This document shows positions 43,229 through 54,420 of a stretch of 64,000 nt of DNA, in pieces. The notes under the pieces were generated by a model. It did not search any database. It was not told the origin of the DNA and worked only from the letters and a program-made list of their open reading frames with translations. This DNA comes from Branchiostoma floridae (lineage: Eukaryota > Chordata > Leptocardii > Amphioxiformes > Branchiostomatidae), in assembly GCF_000003815.2 (NCBI RefSeq), contig NC_049980.1, positions 5,708,461 through 5,772,460 on the forward strand. The letters run 5' to 3'. A program made the translations under genes and the position numbers. Each line of letters opens with the position of its first letter. The first letter of the stretch is position 1.

Positions 43229-46200
43229 ATGCATATGACGACGAAAGAACCACAGACAGTGTCCTTCTGTCAGAAGCTCATGTACGCTTCTGTATCGTTC
43301 TCTGTCGACGCCATCGTCAATATCGTGGCCATGTACGGGAACGTCTTCCTCCTGGAAGTAGCTCAGGTCAGTTTTCTTTTCGATCCAAACATTTATACGT
43401 CTCAAGTCAATTTGTGAAAGAATCGAGACATAGCCTGTAAGGTCATGTTGATTCGATGATATAGCGTTAGATGACATACTCTGGGGGCCCCAAATAAGAA
43501 AAAAAACTAATGCGAACGTACGAATAAAGATAAAATTTGTCAAAAAGACTTGCCTACATAATGAAATATATAAAGTTGTCACGAAGGTTGAACAGATATT
43601 GGTATAATGTTAATGAACGATAGATTGTCATTCTTGGTCTTACGCACCTTCTTCTTTGACCTTTGAATTATAGTCTTTTGCATTCTAGGATATTAGCAAC
43701 CGTTTTCTGATTCTTTTTAACTAACAGCATACATNNNNNNNNNNNNNNNNNNNNNNNNNNNNNNNNNNNNNNNNNNNNNNNNNNNNNNNNNNNNNNNNNN
43801 NNNNNNNNNNNNNNNNNNNNNNNNNNNNNNNNNNNNNNNNNNNNNNNNNNNNNNNNNNNNNNNNNNNNNNNNNNNNNNNNNNNNNNNNNNNNNNNNNNNN
43901 NNNNNNNNACGGACAAAATTTTATGCACAGTCGGATGCCACTTATAAGACCGAATCAACATGTATTGATGCTTATAATAAAACAAAATGATTCGGTGATT
44001 GCTAAGTTCTTGACATAAGCATTATAGTTCTTGTTGTTGCTGCTGATGTTGTTGTTGTTGTTGTTGTGAAACAGATTCTTAAACAAAAAAATTCTCTCGA
44101 CAACTTCCCTCAGCTGCCACCGCTGCAGACTTCAGGGATCATCTTCTCCAGCATGGTGTGCATGATCATGACGTCACCAGTTGCTGGGTACCTCATCGAC
44201 AGAACGGACACAAGATGGGGGAAGGTGAAACCATGGTAGGACATTGTGGGAGTTTTTATTTATTTATCTATTTATCAAGATTCTCCAAATACAGTGGAAG
44301 GTATGGCGGAACAGGTGTTTCTTGTTAGAGGACGTCTTTTCAAGACCGCCATACAAAAAAAACCGTTTATCTCATTCTTAGAGAAATTTCTTTAAGAAAA
44401 AACTTTTATTTCATTCTTAGCGAATGTTTATTAAGACATCTGCAAAATTTTACATTGCATTGAGGGCAGCTTGGATTTTAGGTGAGAAACCCGCTGATGT
44501 CCTATTTGCACCAGTGCCCGTAGGTGCCGTTGCCCCGGCCGGGCCCTTAAGTCACAAATTTGTCGCGGCGGACTGCCGGATACCGCGGGGGTACCTCGAT
44601 TAGCCTACGGCGTCTGTTTGCTACGGGTCCCGGGTTGGTTTTAATTCCGGGTAAAAATCAACGCAGGGCCCGGCCGTGCCCCAAAATTACCCGCTGGGGC
44701 CTCTTTTCCTTGAGAGACAATCAGTGCATCATGGTGACAGCTCTTCATAAGGAATCCATAGGTGAAAAACATAAAGTTTTCTGTAGTTGGCAAGGAAGTT
44801 TATCTGGTAAACAGCATTATTCTGAAGTTGCAAACTCGTCATGTTCGAAACAGTAGAGAGCTGTGCTGGAAACACATTTTACTTAATATAATAATCAATG
44901 GCAATATCTTGTGTTTTTTCTTACCCGGTTACAGTCTGTACTTACAGATGGCCTACTCGATACATGTTATTTGATGGCATATATCTATGTGTTTTAGGCT
45001 TTGGTGTACCTTACCCACGCAAATCGTTCTCTACTTCATGCGGTGGTACGTCCCAAACTTTTCCGATAACTGGCGGTTCGCCTACTACTTCCTGGTCTGG
45101 ACAAGTGCAGAGATTGTGCAGTGTGTGAGTATATGATATTGACATTCACTTTATTCACTTTCTTCATTCTAAAATGTGTATATGTACAGGGAAAACATAA
45201 GAATCAAGCTGAATGCAATGCAAAACATGTCTTTTCGATATTTCAACAACGGATGTCCCTGTAGCTCATGGTTAGCAGCCTCACAGGTTCAATTGGTAAC
45301 TGAAAGACCCTGGTTCAAATTTCAGGGCATCTCGGTTGAGTTGAACCTATCTTTCAGAAGGGACGTTCAATGGGTGTCCGATTTTCGTGGAGGTGTCTTT
45401 TAAGACACTTTAAAAGCACGTATACGTACTTAACACAGCCTCATTGCTCAGATGGGTACCTACTGGCTGGAATGATACAACAATGCCAACAAAAATTACA
45501 ACAATGTGTTCTTATATTCTCTGTTCTGTTTCTTTATAATATATTACAGAGTTATTCGGTGGCCAACAAGTGCAAAGTGATGTATATGACCACCGATACC
45601 AAAGAAAGGGACTCCATAACAGCATACAGTAAGTGTTCTCGTCTCTTTTCATGTAAGACCGATTTTGCACTATCAACCTTCTTTTGGAACGAACTTTCTC
45701 GGGAATAATCAAAGTTGCGACTATTAATATTTACATACACCGTAAGGATATATGATATGATATAATATGATATGATATGATAGGAGCAATTTGCATACCA
45801 TATGCAAATCAATTTGCATATGCATTGCATATCAATTTATAGGGTATAAAACCTGCTCTTCAACAAGTTTTCCTGTATTACAGTCGAAAGGTAGTGAATG
45901 CTACCTGAAACGTCCAAAATAATATCGAGTAACTGCTTTTTGGCTTATCTTATTACCTGGATGTCTACCCATCGACCGCCCTGCTGTGTTATGCCATAAG
46001 GCGTTTTACAGGGTACGTATACAAACAAAGAAACAAAAAAAAAAAAAAACAAATAAACAAACAAACCAGTGTTTGTCTGACAGGATCCGGTGCACAGTTG
46101 CTCGGACTAGTTGTAGGCGTGGCGTACCATGGACAGATCGTCGCTGCTTACGGACAGGAACTTCACTCCGAATGTTCCACCTCGTCCAACTCAACAGTGG

Positions 46201-49200
46201 ATCCAAACAGTCTTCAAAAACAGGTAAAGCTCTCAGATAATAATATAACATTCAGGTGAGGATTCACGTTATTGTGACGATGACTTGCACTTAGGTCTAA
46301 GAAAAACATGTTATGTCTGATTACTGTTGCATTTTTTTTTGGGTGATACACATTTATTTGTAAATTTCAGCGCGAGGGTTATTTGATCTCTGCGGGTGTG
46401 GCGGGTTGCCTACTTCTGGTCACCACATGCGCCAGCCTACTGGGAACTACCGATCGCCTCAGTGAGTGTTGTACTTCGTTGTAACGCTAGGTCACATTTA
46501 TTCTCGTCGCTGTATGTAGGTGGCGCTTTTGCAACGAGAACACAATCCCAAACGTTCACGCGGCTTAGTTTGTATCCCCCTCGTCCCGGTCCATCACTGG
46601 GGTAGTACTCCAATCAGAAGCTATGATGACGATGATGCCTGAGGCATCGAAACGTTCACAACAACTCCAATGTCCTATGTTCTACCAACTTGGTGAATCT
46701 ATTTCGGAACTAAAGTACACAAATTCAATGTTAACTCGTAATTCTCCCAGGCAGTGCAGCAGACGAGACAACAGAGAAACAGCCCATCTTCGAAAGCGTG
46801 CTGGACATCTTGAGTCACCGCCCGTTTCGATATCTACAGTGTATAGATCTGTTCCTTTGGATGGCGGTTTTCGTGAGTATTCTAATAGACATTCGTTTAT
46901 TGCAATCTCTCGAAAGTATATGCACTTTGTGTCACTGTGCTTTGTTCTGTTTTGAGCATGCATTTATATTTTGCGTGATATTCCAATTATGATGCCACTG
47001 ATCCTAAAAAAATCTATAGATGTGAAGCATGATGCTTTTTTTATTGTACTGCACTAAGGCTTCGCTGCGGATCGAGTTTTATTGGCCAAGCACACCATTT
47101 AACTATGTTGGTACGAGATCTACCAGGTTAATATATATACAATACAACACGTTGTATTCCGTATCNNNNNNNNNNNNNNNNNNNNNNNNNNNNNNNNNNN
47201 NNNNNNNNNNNNNNNNNNNNNNNNNNNNNNNNNNNNNNNNNNNNNNNNNNNNNNNNNNNNNNNNNNNNNNNNNNNNNNNNNNNNNNNNNNNNNNNNNNNN
47301 NNNNNNNNNNNNNNNNNNNNNNNNNNNNNNNNNNNNNNNNNNNNNNNNNNNNNNNNNNNNNNNNNNNNNNNNNNNNNNNNNNNNNNNNNNNNNNNNNNNN
47401 NNNNNNNNNNNNNNNNNNNNNNNNNNNNNNNNNNNNNNNNNNNNNNNNNNNNNNNNNNNNNNNNNNNNNNNNNNNNNNNNNNNNNNNNNNNNNNNNNNNN
47501 NNNNNNNNNNNNNNNNNNNNNNNNNNNNNNNNNNNNNNNNNNNNNNNNNNNNNNNNNNNNNNNNNNNNNNNNNNNNNNNNNNNNNNNNNNNNNNNNNNNN
47601 NNNNNNNNNNNNNNNNNNNNNNNNNNNNNNNNNNNNNNNNNNNNNNNNNNNNNNNNNNNNNNNNNNNNNNNNNNNNNNNNNNNNNNNNNNNNNNNNNNNN
47701 NNNNNNNNNNNNNNNNNNNNNNNNNNNNNNNNNNNNNNNNNNNNNNNNNNNNNNNNNNNNNNNNNNNNNNNNNNNNNNNNNNNNNNNNNNNNNNNNNNNN
47801 NNNNNNNNNNNNNNNNNNTCACTTAGAATTCTTCCTAACTACTAGCTAGAGCTTACATTTGATTTGTAGGATTAATGAGGAAAATTTAGACTTCAAGTGT
47901 GCTAAATGACAGGAACTTCATACTCAGTACATAACATGTAACTTGTTTTTTTTTATTTACTTAAAGTTCACCGCAAAACAAGGCTGTTGGAGCCACTTAG
48001 ACGTTTTGGGTTACAGTACTGTATAGTGAAGAAAGATGTGTGTTAGCCCTTGACTTAAACAGTTGTAGATTGTATCCCATGGGAAAGCAGGTCCGTGGAA
48101 GCTCATTCCATAGCGAAGTTGTTCTTGGAAAAAAGCCCTGAGCGTGGAACTTCCTCCTAGAAGGAGGATTGTGGAGGAAAAAAGGATGATTTGCTTCCGT
48201 GGAAGTGGCTAAACGGGTTCTTGCAGTGAAGGTTCGTATTGGAGGCACAGATGAGTGAAGTTCTGCCGAGCATTTACCATGGAAGTAGCGATAGAATAGT
48301 GCTAGGCTAGCTACATCACGCTTTCCCTATTCTTCACCACACTCCAGGTGGCTGCCTGTATCGGCGTGCCTGTGTGGCACTGTCTCATGACTCACTGGGG
48401 GAAGAAATCTACCCTGGGGCTAGCAGCAACGGTAGGATGTGATGTTCTTTCACATGTACATGTTTCAGACAATATTTCATCTGTTCTCCCATTTTTCTAA
48501 AAATGTTTATTATGATGATGCCGATGATGATGTTGATGATTGTGATGATGATATTGATGATGGTTTCGCTGATGATGTTGATACTGCTGTCTGATATGTT
48601 TAAAATGATGCTGTTGTTGATGATGATAATGTTGATTTGGATGAAGAAGATGACGTTGATGATGATGTTGACGGTGGCGGTGATGATGGTGATGACGATG
48701 CTGTTGATGATGGTGATGTTGGTGATGACGATGTGGATGATGATGATATGGATGTTGATGCTGCTGATGATGGTGATAATCGTGATGATGATGTTGTTGA
48801 TGATGTTGGTGTTGATAATGATCGATGATGATGTTGATGATGAGACACAGAAGACAAACACTCTGTTTTCCCTATAACTACAGCTGTTCCTGGGTTTCGC
48901 GCTGAGCCTTATGTTCCTACCGGGTCTCCTGTATGCTTTACTCCCGCTCTCTGCGTTTGGAGGACTTCTCTTCGCGCCGTTCATACTGATCCCCTGGTAC
49001 GTGTACAAAACGAAAAAGAAAACTTCCCCCAATGCTGCTAAACCATAGGATTAAACTTCCAGTCCAATCTTTCCAAGACCATGTTTTTCGAACATTTCAA
49101 TCATTCTTGTTTAAAGAGGGTCACACACCTTGACATGTGCCCCCTTATCCTGGAGAGTAGATTCTTTGGCAAGCATAAAATTCTGTTTGCTCAGGCATGC

Positions 49201-50598
49201 TGTTGTGTAAACATGTGGCGTGTAGAACAGGCGAAAATTAATGAACGCACGGATGTCATCCATACAATTAAGTATTGTGGCCTTAGAAGATACATAAACT
49301 TTTCCTTATCACTGACGATTCACTGATGATTCCACTTTCAGGAGTATGCTGCCTGACGTCATAGACGACTACACGTTAGAGCGAGGCGACAGCAAGGAGT
49401 CTCTGTTCTTCGGCGTCTTCTCGTTCTTCACTAACACGGGGAAAGCTGTTTCCCAGGGACTGACAGCGTTTGCACTCAAGTAAATACAAATTCTTATAAG
49501 ATGTATCAATGCACCCTGTTATACACACTATGGAGGGCAGTCTCTGTAGTTCAACCTGGTAGCAGTCTCACAATTGAGCTCCTGGTTCCGATTACTGTAG
49601 TTTATTCGTTGGTAGCTGAGAGATCCCGTCTCTCGGTTGGAGCTGCATCGTCTTTCGGACTGGGCGTCAATGGGAGTCCCGTGTTCGAGCAGGTGCCTCG
49701 GTCATATCAGAGGACGGGTTAGCAAACCCCTCTCCGTAATCCCTACAGCACATTTCCTACCGTGCTGTTTGCGGAAACAAAAGTTTATGGCAATAAACAT
49801 GCACAAGGCTTGCTGTTGAATTATTTTTGGTCCGTTTCGTGTTTTTGTTGTCTTTTAGATCGTGCTTTTTGTTCCCCCAAATTGTCCGGCCGGTCGGGCC
49901 CCTTTGTGGAAATGTGACGTAGGCCTAAAAAAATATGTGCCACAGGACACACACTATGTAAATGATTAATACTTTCTTCAGAGCTTCTCATTTACCAATG
50001 ATTTGAAACTCGATATCTTTAATTTGTATTTGACCCTCCTTGCGATGCAAGTGTAAAATACATGACATGGCATGGCAATCTCTATTCGACATCCGCAGTG
50101 CCACGGTAACCAACTCATATGCCTAAATTATACAATTGCGTAACAGTAAAAACATGGAGAAATTTTCATTCGTTACCGATGTTGATTGTCCGTGTCTGCT
50201 TACTAGGTTGTCACACTACAAGACGGGACGATGTAGCCAACCGGAGTCGGTCAGCCTGACCCTGCGGGTGCTGATCTCCATCTGCCCGGCCGTGTACTCC
50301 GCCTTCGGGCTACTGGCTCTGTGGCTGTACCCGATCACCGAGCACGGCAGGATCGCAACTAACAGGTTCTTAGAGAAAATACGGTAAGAAACGACGAACA
50401 TTGGTTTATTTCATTTCATTTCGGTTATACATTTATCCAGATACGTCATATCGTCACTGGGAAGGGTTACCTGACTGTATCTCACTTTTGTTCATTCTTA
50501 CCGCCAGGTTAAAGAAAAACAATAAAGAAGATGTCCCAACAAAAGATTCTTCGTCAAAAATGAAACCGGACCCGGGAACACCTTTACTTGACAAGTAG
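43229..50598 (+). CDS. MFSD2-like transporter (GPH-type MFS), 12 exons seen plus one probably in a gap
   Basis: Multi-pass plasma-membrane protein of the sodium-dependent lysophosphatidylcholine symporter family (MFSD2A/B). Coding exons: 43229-43366, 44114-44235, 44998-45124, 45550-45628, 46084-46223, 46371-46461, 46751-46872, 48348-48431, 48884-48996, 49342-49479, 50207-50383, 50508-50598; phases fit at every junction except across the 47166-47818 gap. Sum 1422 nt, 473 residues. Family landmarks are SFCQKLMYASVSFSVDA, PNFSDNWRFAYYFLVWTS, TTDTKERDSITAYR, SGAQLLGLVVGVAYHGQIVA, WSMLPDVIDDYTLE and GRCSQPESVSLTLRVL. About 28 residues (a TM7-8 segment) expected between WMAVF and VAACIG are missing and probably sit in the gap. 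TM2 reads MVCMIMTSPVAG, lacking both Asp that bind sodium in MFSD2A, so coupling or substrate may differ. Confidence 0.92.
43437..43734 (+). repeat. dispersed repeat, GGATGACAT family copy
   Basis: AAGGTCATGTTGATTCGATG, GATGACATACTCTGGGGGCCCC and CACCTTCTTCTTTGACCTTTG match the copies at 25495 and 33610. Runs into the next gap. Confidence 0.6.
43735..43908. other. assembly gap (174 N)
   Basis: Within intron 1 of the MFSD2-like gene. Reading phase across the flanking exons is intact, so no coding exon needs to lie here. Confidence 0.99.
44510..44710. other. GC-rich island in MFSD2-like intron 2
   Basis: Markedly GC-rich compared with its surroundings (GGCCGGGCCC, CCGCGGGGG, GGGCCCGGCC). No gene or known repeat is recognised; the frame across it lacks family motifs. 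Confidence 0.4.
45250..45420 (+). mobile_element. tRNA-derived SINE, second type
   Basis: A box TAGCTCATGGTTAGCAGC (45262-45279) and B box GGTTCAAATTTC (45312-45323), followed by GTTGAACCTATCTTTC, ACGTTCAATGGGTGTCC and GGAGGTGTCTTTTAAG. The body differs from the 30062 type but matches 49535-49725. Confidence 0.8.
45747..45784. repeat. (TATGA)n microsatellite
   Basis: Pentanucleotide ATATG/ATATA repeats in MFSD2-like intron 4. Confidence 0.9.
47130..47165. mobile_element. gap-truncated end of the AATACAACACGG element
   Basis: AATACAACACGTTGTATTCCGTATC directly abuts the gap and matches the inner end of the elements at 28505 and 35420. Confidence 0.6.
47166..47818. other. assembly gap (653 N)
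   Basis: Lies between MFSD2-like exons 46751-46872 and 48348-48431, where about 28 residues of the protein are missing. Confidence 0.99.
47997..48319 (-). mobile_element. LINE 3' fragment (RT C-terminus)
   Basis: The minus frame reads DVASLALFYRYFHGKCSAEL, a basic stretch (RTFTARTRLATS), then FHAQGFFPRTTSLWNELPRT and SRANTHLSS before the stop at 47997-47999. This is the conserved C-terminus of CR1/L2-like LINE polyproteins. The coding remnant begins about 28 bp from the acceptor of the MFSD2-like exon at 48348. Confidence 0.88.
48508..48845. repeat. (GAT)n-rich microsatellite
   Basis: Imperfect GATGATGAT/GTTGAT trinucleotide DNA filling the intron 48432-48883. All open frames across it are repeat artefacts (poly-M/D/H/S/I). 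Confidence 0.95.
49535..49725 (+). mobile_element. tRNA-derived SINE, second type (diverged)
   Basis: TCTGTAGTTCAACCTGGTAGCAG (A-box-like), CTGAGAGATCCCGTCTC, GGACTGGGCGTCAATGGGAG and GCAGGTGCCTCGG match the order of blocks in 45250-45420. Confidence 0.65.
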
Positions 50599-50635
50599 GT
50601 CTTGATTAAGAGATCTAAATGCTGGCATGTTTGTG

Positions 50636-50736
50636 TGTTTGTGTTTGTGTCAGCATGTGTGTGTGTGTGTGTGCGTGTGTGTGTGTGTGCGTGTATGTGT
50701 TTGTGTGTGTTTCTGTGTGTGTATGTGTTTCTGTGT

Positions 50737-50789
<53 letters not shown>

Positions 50790-50806
50790 GTGCGGTGCGC
50801 GCGTGC
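50636..50806. repeat. (GT)n microsatellite
   Basis: Long GT-rich run with GC and AT interruptions. It lies directly at the 3' end of the LINE at 50808-54420, and similar GT/GC-rich DNA lies at its 5' end (54410-54480). Confidence 0.95.
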
Positions 50807-50807
50807 A

Positions 50808-53800
50808 TTAATGAATGAAGACCTTTATTGTACATTCATACCCACTGGGTTTAGTACAGGTCACAACAAATGATACAACATGATATAATGATACAATGAA
50901 TCTACACTACTCAAGGATCGTATTCTACTGCGTACATTCGGCTTCTTCTCGTTTCTTTGTGATATTGAAAATGTAAGAACAGATATGCTTTATAAGTAAA
51001 GGCTTGTCTAGATTCATAAGGAATATAAATTTGTCTATATTACTTAGTTGTATGAAGTGGGGGAACATGGATTCTATTAGTCTGTAGAGTTCAGCTCTCT
51101 CTTTCTTGTACAAACTACATTCTACTACAAAATGATGTTCGTCTTCTAACTTATCTAGACTGCAGTATCTACATATTCGTTGTTCTAGAGGAGTGCGGTT
51201 ATGTCTTCCGGTTTCGATGTGTAATTTGTGGCAACTGACTCGTAGTTTTGTGACGGCCGTCCTGTGCCGAATATTGTCAATATCCAGGTATTGTTCCACA
51301 TTATAAGTGGACTTGAACAGTCTGTAAGACCTCAATTTGTTTTTAGCGGATCCACCTTTGTTGTCATTGTGTATCTCTCTTAGAAAAGTTTGAAAATAAA
51401 TGTCTTTCAGACGCTGATTGATAGAATTGATAATTTGAGACGAATTTGTAATGTGCTGTAGAGGACAATGCCATACATAACCATAGCCGCATTCCTCCAG
51501 TGACTGGCGAACTCCTGACGCCCAACACTTGGCTCCAGCCTTGTCTAAATCTATCTGGCAAGAAAGAGCGTCTGACTGGAAACTGTCTGCTGGTACTTTC
51601 TGGCGAAGTCTAATTAAGTGTTTAATAGCATTTAGGGATGCTTCCAAATGAATGGGGAACCTCCCTAACTCGGCTCTAGCGGCGAGGCCACTTGTGGATC
51701 TTGGCACGTGTAGGGTTTGCTTACAGAATTTTAGATGTATTGTTTCAATAGGACAGGATTTGGGGCTTTTAACAGAACCCCAGATTTCCGATCCATAGAG
51801 AATTATGGGCTTAACACATGTATCAAAAAGTTTGTTTCTGACAGACAAAGGAGCATCGGCTTTGTCTAGGGATTGATTTATCCCGAATAAAGCTTTCAGA
51901 CCCTTACTGTACAAGTGTTTGTTGTTCGCCTTGAAAGTACCCGCAGAATTGACAACAATACCTAAATAACAATAGTTTGTCACTATTTCAACAGGATTGT
52001 TCTTATACATGAAATACACATCTTTTGGTATACGACCACCCTTAGTGAAAACTATTATTTTTGTTTTCCTAAGGTTCACATTTAGGTGCCATGTTTGACA
52101 GTATTCTTCTAGTCTATTCAAAGAACATTGTAGACCTTGTTTGGATTCAGAGAAAAGAACTAAATCATCTGCATACAATAGACAAGAGACACGCTTACTG
52201 TACATAGTTGGGGGGTTACAAATATCATTATCAAAGACAGATGTAGTATCACTTAAAAATAAATTGAATAAAGTTGGGCTTAAATTACAACCCTGTCTGA
52301 CACCACAGTTTGTGACAAAAGGTTCAGTCAGACATTGACTGTATTTCACACGATTTGTAGTTTTTGAATACATGTCTTTGATAGTTCGAAGAAAGTTGCC
52401 CTGTATACCTAACTTGTTTAATTTGTAAAGGAGGCCATTTCTCCAGACGGAGTCGAACGCTTTACTAAAATCTACGAAACATGCAAAGAGACGGGAATTT
52501 TTACTTAGATACTTGCTAACTAATGTACTTAACACGAAAAGATTATCTGTAGTTCTAAAGTTCTTCCTAAACCCTGCCTGATGGGGTTTGAAAAGACTAT
52601 TGTTTTCGGCATAACTAACTAAGCGATTGTTTAATATAGAGGAGAATAGTTTACCTAAGCAGCTAATTATGGAAATTCCGCGGTAGTTGTCTGGGAGAGA
52701 TGGGTCGCCGGATTTGTGAATTGGAACAATGTGGCTAAGGGACCACTCTGTGGGTAATACCCGTTTTGCAGACAATTGTTAAAAAGTTGCAGGAGTGGCG
52801 TTTGAAGTACCGATTTACCAAATTTCAACATTTCATTTAAGATCAAATCATTTCCACTCGATTTATTGTTCTTGAGGTTTGAAATGGCATTATATAATTC
52901 TTCTGAAGTTATAGGGGAATCTAGAACAGATGGATTAGTAGCGGAGGACGACGGATTTAGTTGATCGTTTTCCGGAATTGGAGAGTCGTTTGTACCATTA
53001 TTAGGGAGTTTGTCTAAATTGCTAAAATGTTCAAACCACTCTTCTTCTGAGATTTGATTATTTTCTTGCGTTTTCGTCGGTTTTAGCTTATTAACTAAGT
53101 TCCAAAAGGCGCCTGGATTTTTGTCTTTGAGGGAAGACAATTGGGTCATGATTTGTTTGTGAAAGTCTGTTTTCTTCTTTTTTATCAGTTTTTTAAATTC
53201 TTTTTTTCTTTTGAAATATCTTCCCCTTATGTCGGAGTTAAATGGTTGTTTGGATAGTAAATATGCTAGGTTCTTTATTTCACGTTTTAGTTCGTTACAA
53301 CTCTTGTCAAACCATTGTTTATTTTGTCGTAGCTGCGGGTGTTTCTTATGTTTAGTTATCTGTACTGATAGGGATTTGAAACCAACGTCTCTCAGGATTG
53401 AACTAAATTCTGAAACAAAGGCTTCTATTTCTCCATTAGATTTTGTGTCCTTCGTATTTTGTGATGAGAGTGAATTCAGTCTATCGATAAAATGAGATTG
53501 AGAAAGGATGTGGTTGAATTTCTGTGCAGATTTATCATCCCAATGAAATCGTTTTGGAGCGGGATTTCTTTTACGCTTTTGTTGTTTTTCATGCTGGTTT
53601 TGATGGTCTGTGTTTGATTTAATGAAGACTGATATCAGGCAGTGATCTGAAAAGACAGCGGATGAATTTGAAATAATAAAATGTTTTGCAGAAACGATTG
53701 GCTGGAAATTATGTAGTCGACCGTGCTACTACCGTTTGGTTGGTGACAGGTATAGTTACCTTGCAGGTCCCCAGCCACCCTACCATTTAATATTCTGAGG

Positions 53801-54420
53801 TCTGCTTGTATGCAAAGCTCACTCAAAAGCCGACCAAACTTGTTTGGAGGTGACTTATCCATATATTGCCTATCACTAACTTGGTTCGAGGAGCTGGCGG
53901 GAAAACCGTCGATGTTAATTTCGCTATCCATGTAATCACGTAGGTTACCAATACGCGCATTTAGATCTCCCCCTAATAATACGAACCCCTCTGAACTATA
54001 TCTACTTATTTCCTCTTCTAGTATGTCTAATATATATGGTTATCGGCATTTTTATGAGTAGAAGAAGCGCTTGGGCTTAGGTAAACCGAACATATGAAAA
54101 GATCTTTCGTAAGTCCTAAGACGTTACGGTCTATCTTTACCCAGAGGGCATCAGTCGACTTAGAAGGTACTTTTTTGACATGATTTTTGAATTTGTTTTT
54201 ATAGAAAAATATAATTCCCCCTGATGAGCGTTTCGCTCGTTTGCTTTTTGTTCTGAATAGATGAAAATAACTATAGTTAGCGATGTTGATTTTTGTGTTT
54301 TGAGTGCTCCATGTTTCAAGTAACGAAAAGAAGTCGAATTTGCGAATTTCGTCTAAAAACTCTACATCTTCTAATTTAGAACCTAGGCCGTGATTAATGT
54401 GAATGTGTAAATTGTCCGTG
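50808..54420 (-). mobile_element. non-LTR retrotransposon (LINE) with APE endonuclease and RT, frameshifted
   Basis: Minus-strand ORF2-type polyprotein remnants in order. Endonuclease from about 54420 (GLGSKLEDVEFLDEIRKFDF, FSLLETWS, then GFVLLGGDLNARIGNLRDY and NGSSTVDYIISS). Linker (RQNKQWFDKSCNELKREIKN). RT with IVPIHKSGDPSLPDNYRGIS, SRLFACFVDFSKAFDSVWR, GVRQGCNLSPTLFNLFLSD and the catalytic LLYADDLVLFSE. A C-terminal Cys/His cluster (CRYCSLDKLEDEHHFVVECS) ends at the stop 50925-50927. The RT reading frame is open for over 600 codons, but frame changes near 54025, 53680 and 52760 break the whole. The 3' UTR has AATAAA (forward TTTATT, 50823-50828) and a short TTCATTCATTAATG end. No ORF1 is seen. 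The clade is probably CR1/Jockey-related; not resolved. Confidence 0.93.

Noticed and set aside
44560-44856. 98-residue frame in a GC-rich intronic patch
   Set aside because: No family motifs; the MFSD2-like reading phase skips it cleanly.
48409-49032. Long frames on both strands rich in M, D, I, S or H
   Set aside because: GAT-repeat artefacts; part overlaps the true MFSD2-like exon in another frame.
50602-50873. Cys/Val-rich frames
   Set aside because: Translation of the GT microsatellite.
53211-53495. 94-residue plus-strand frame
   Set aside because: Antisense of the LINE linker region, which reads sensibly on the minus strand.
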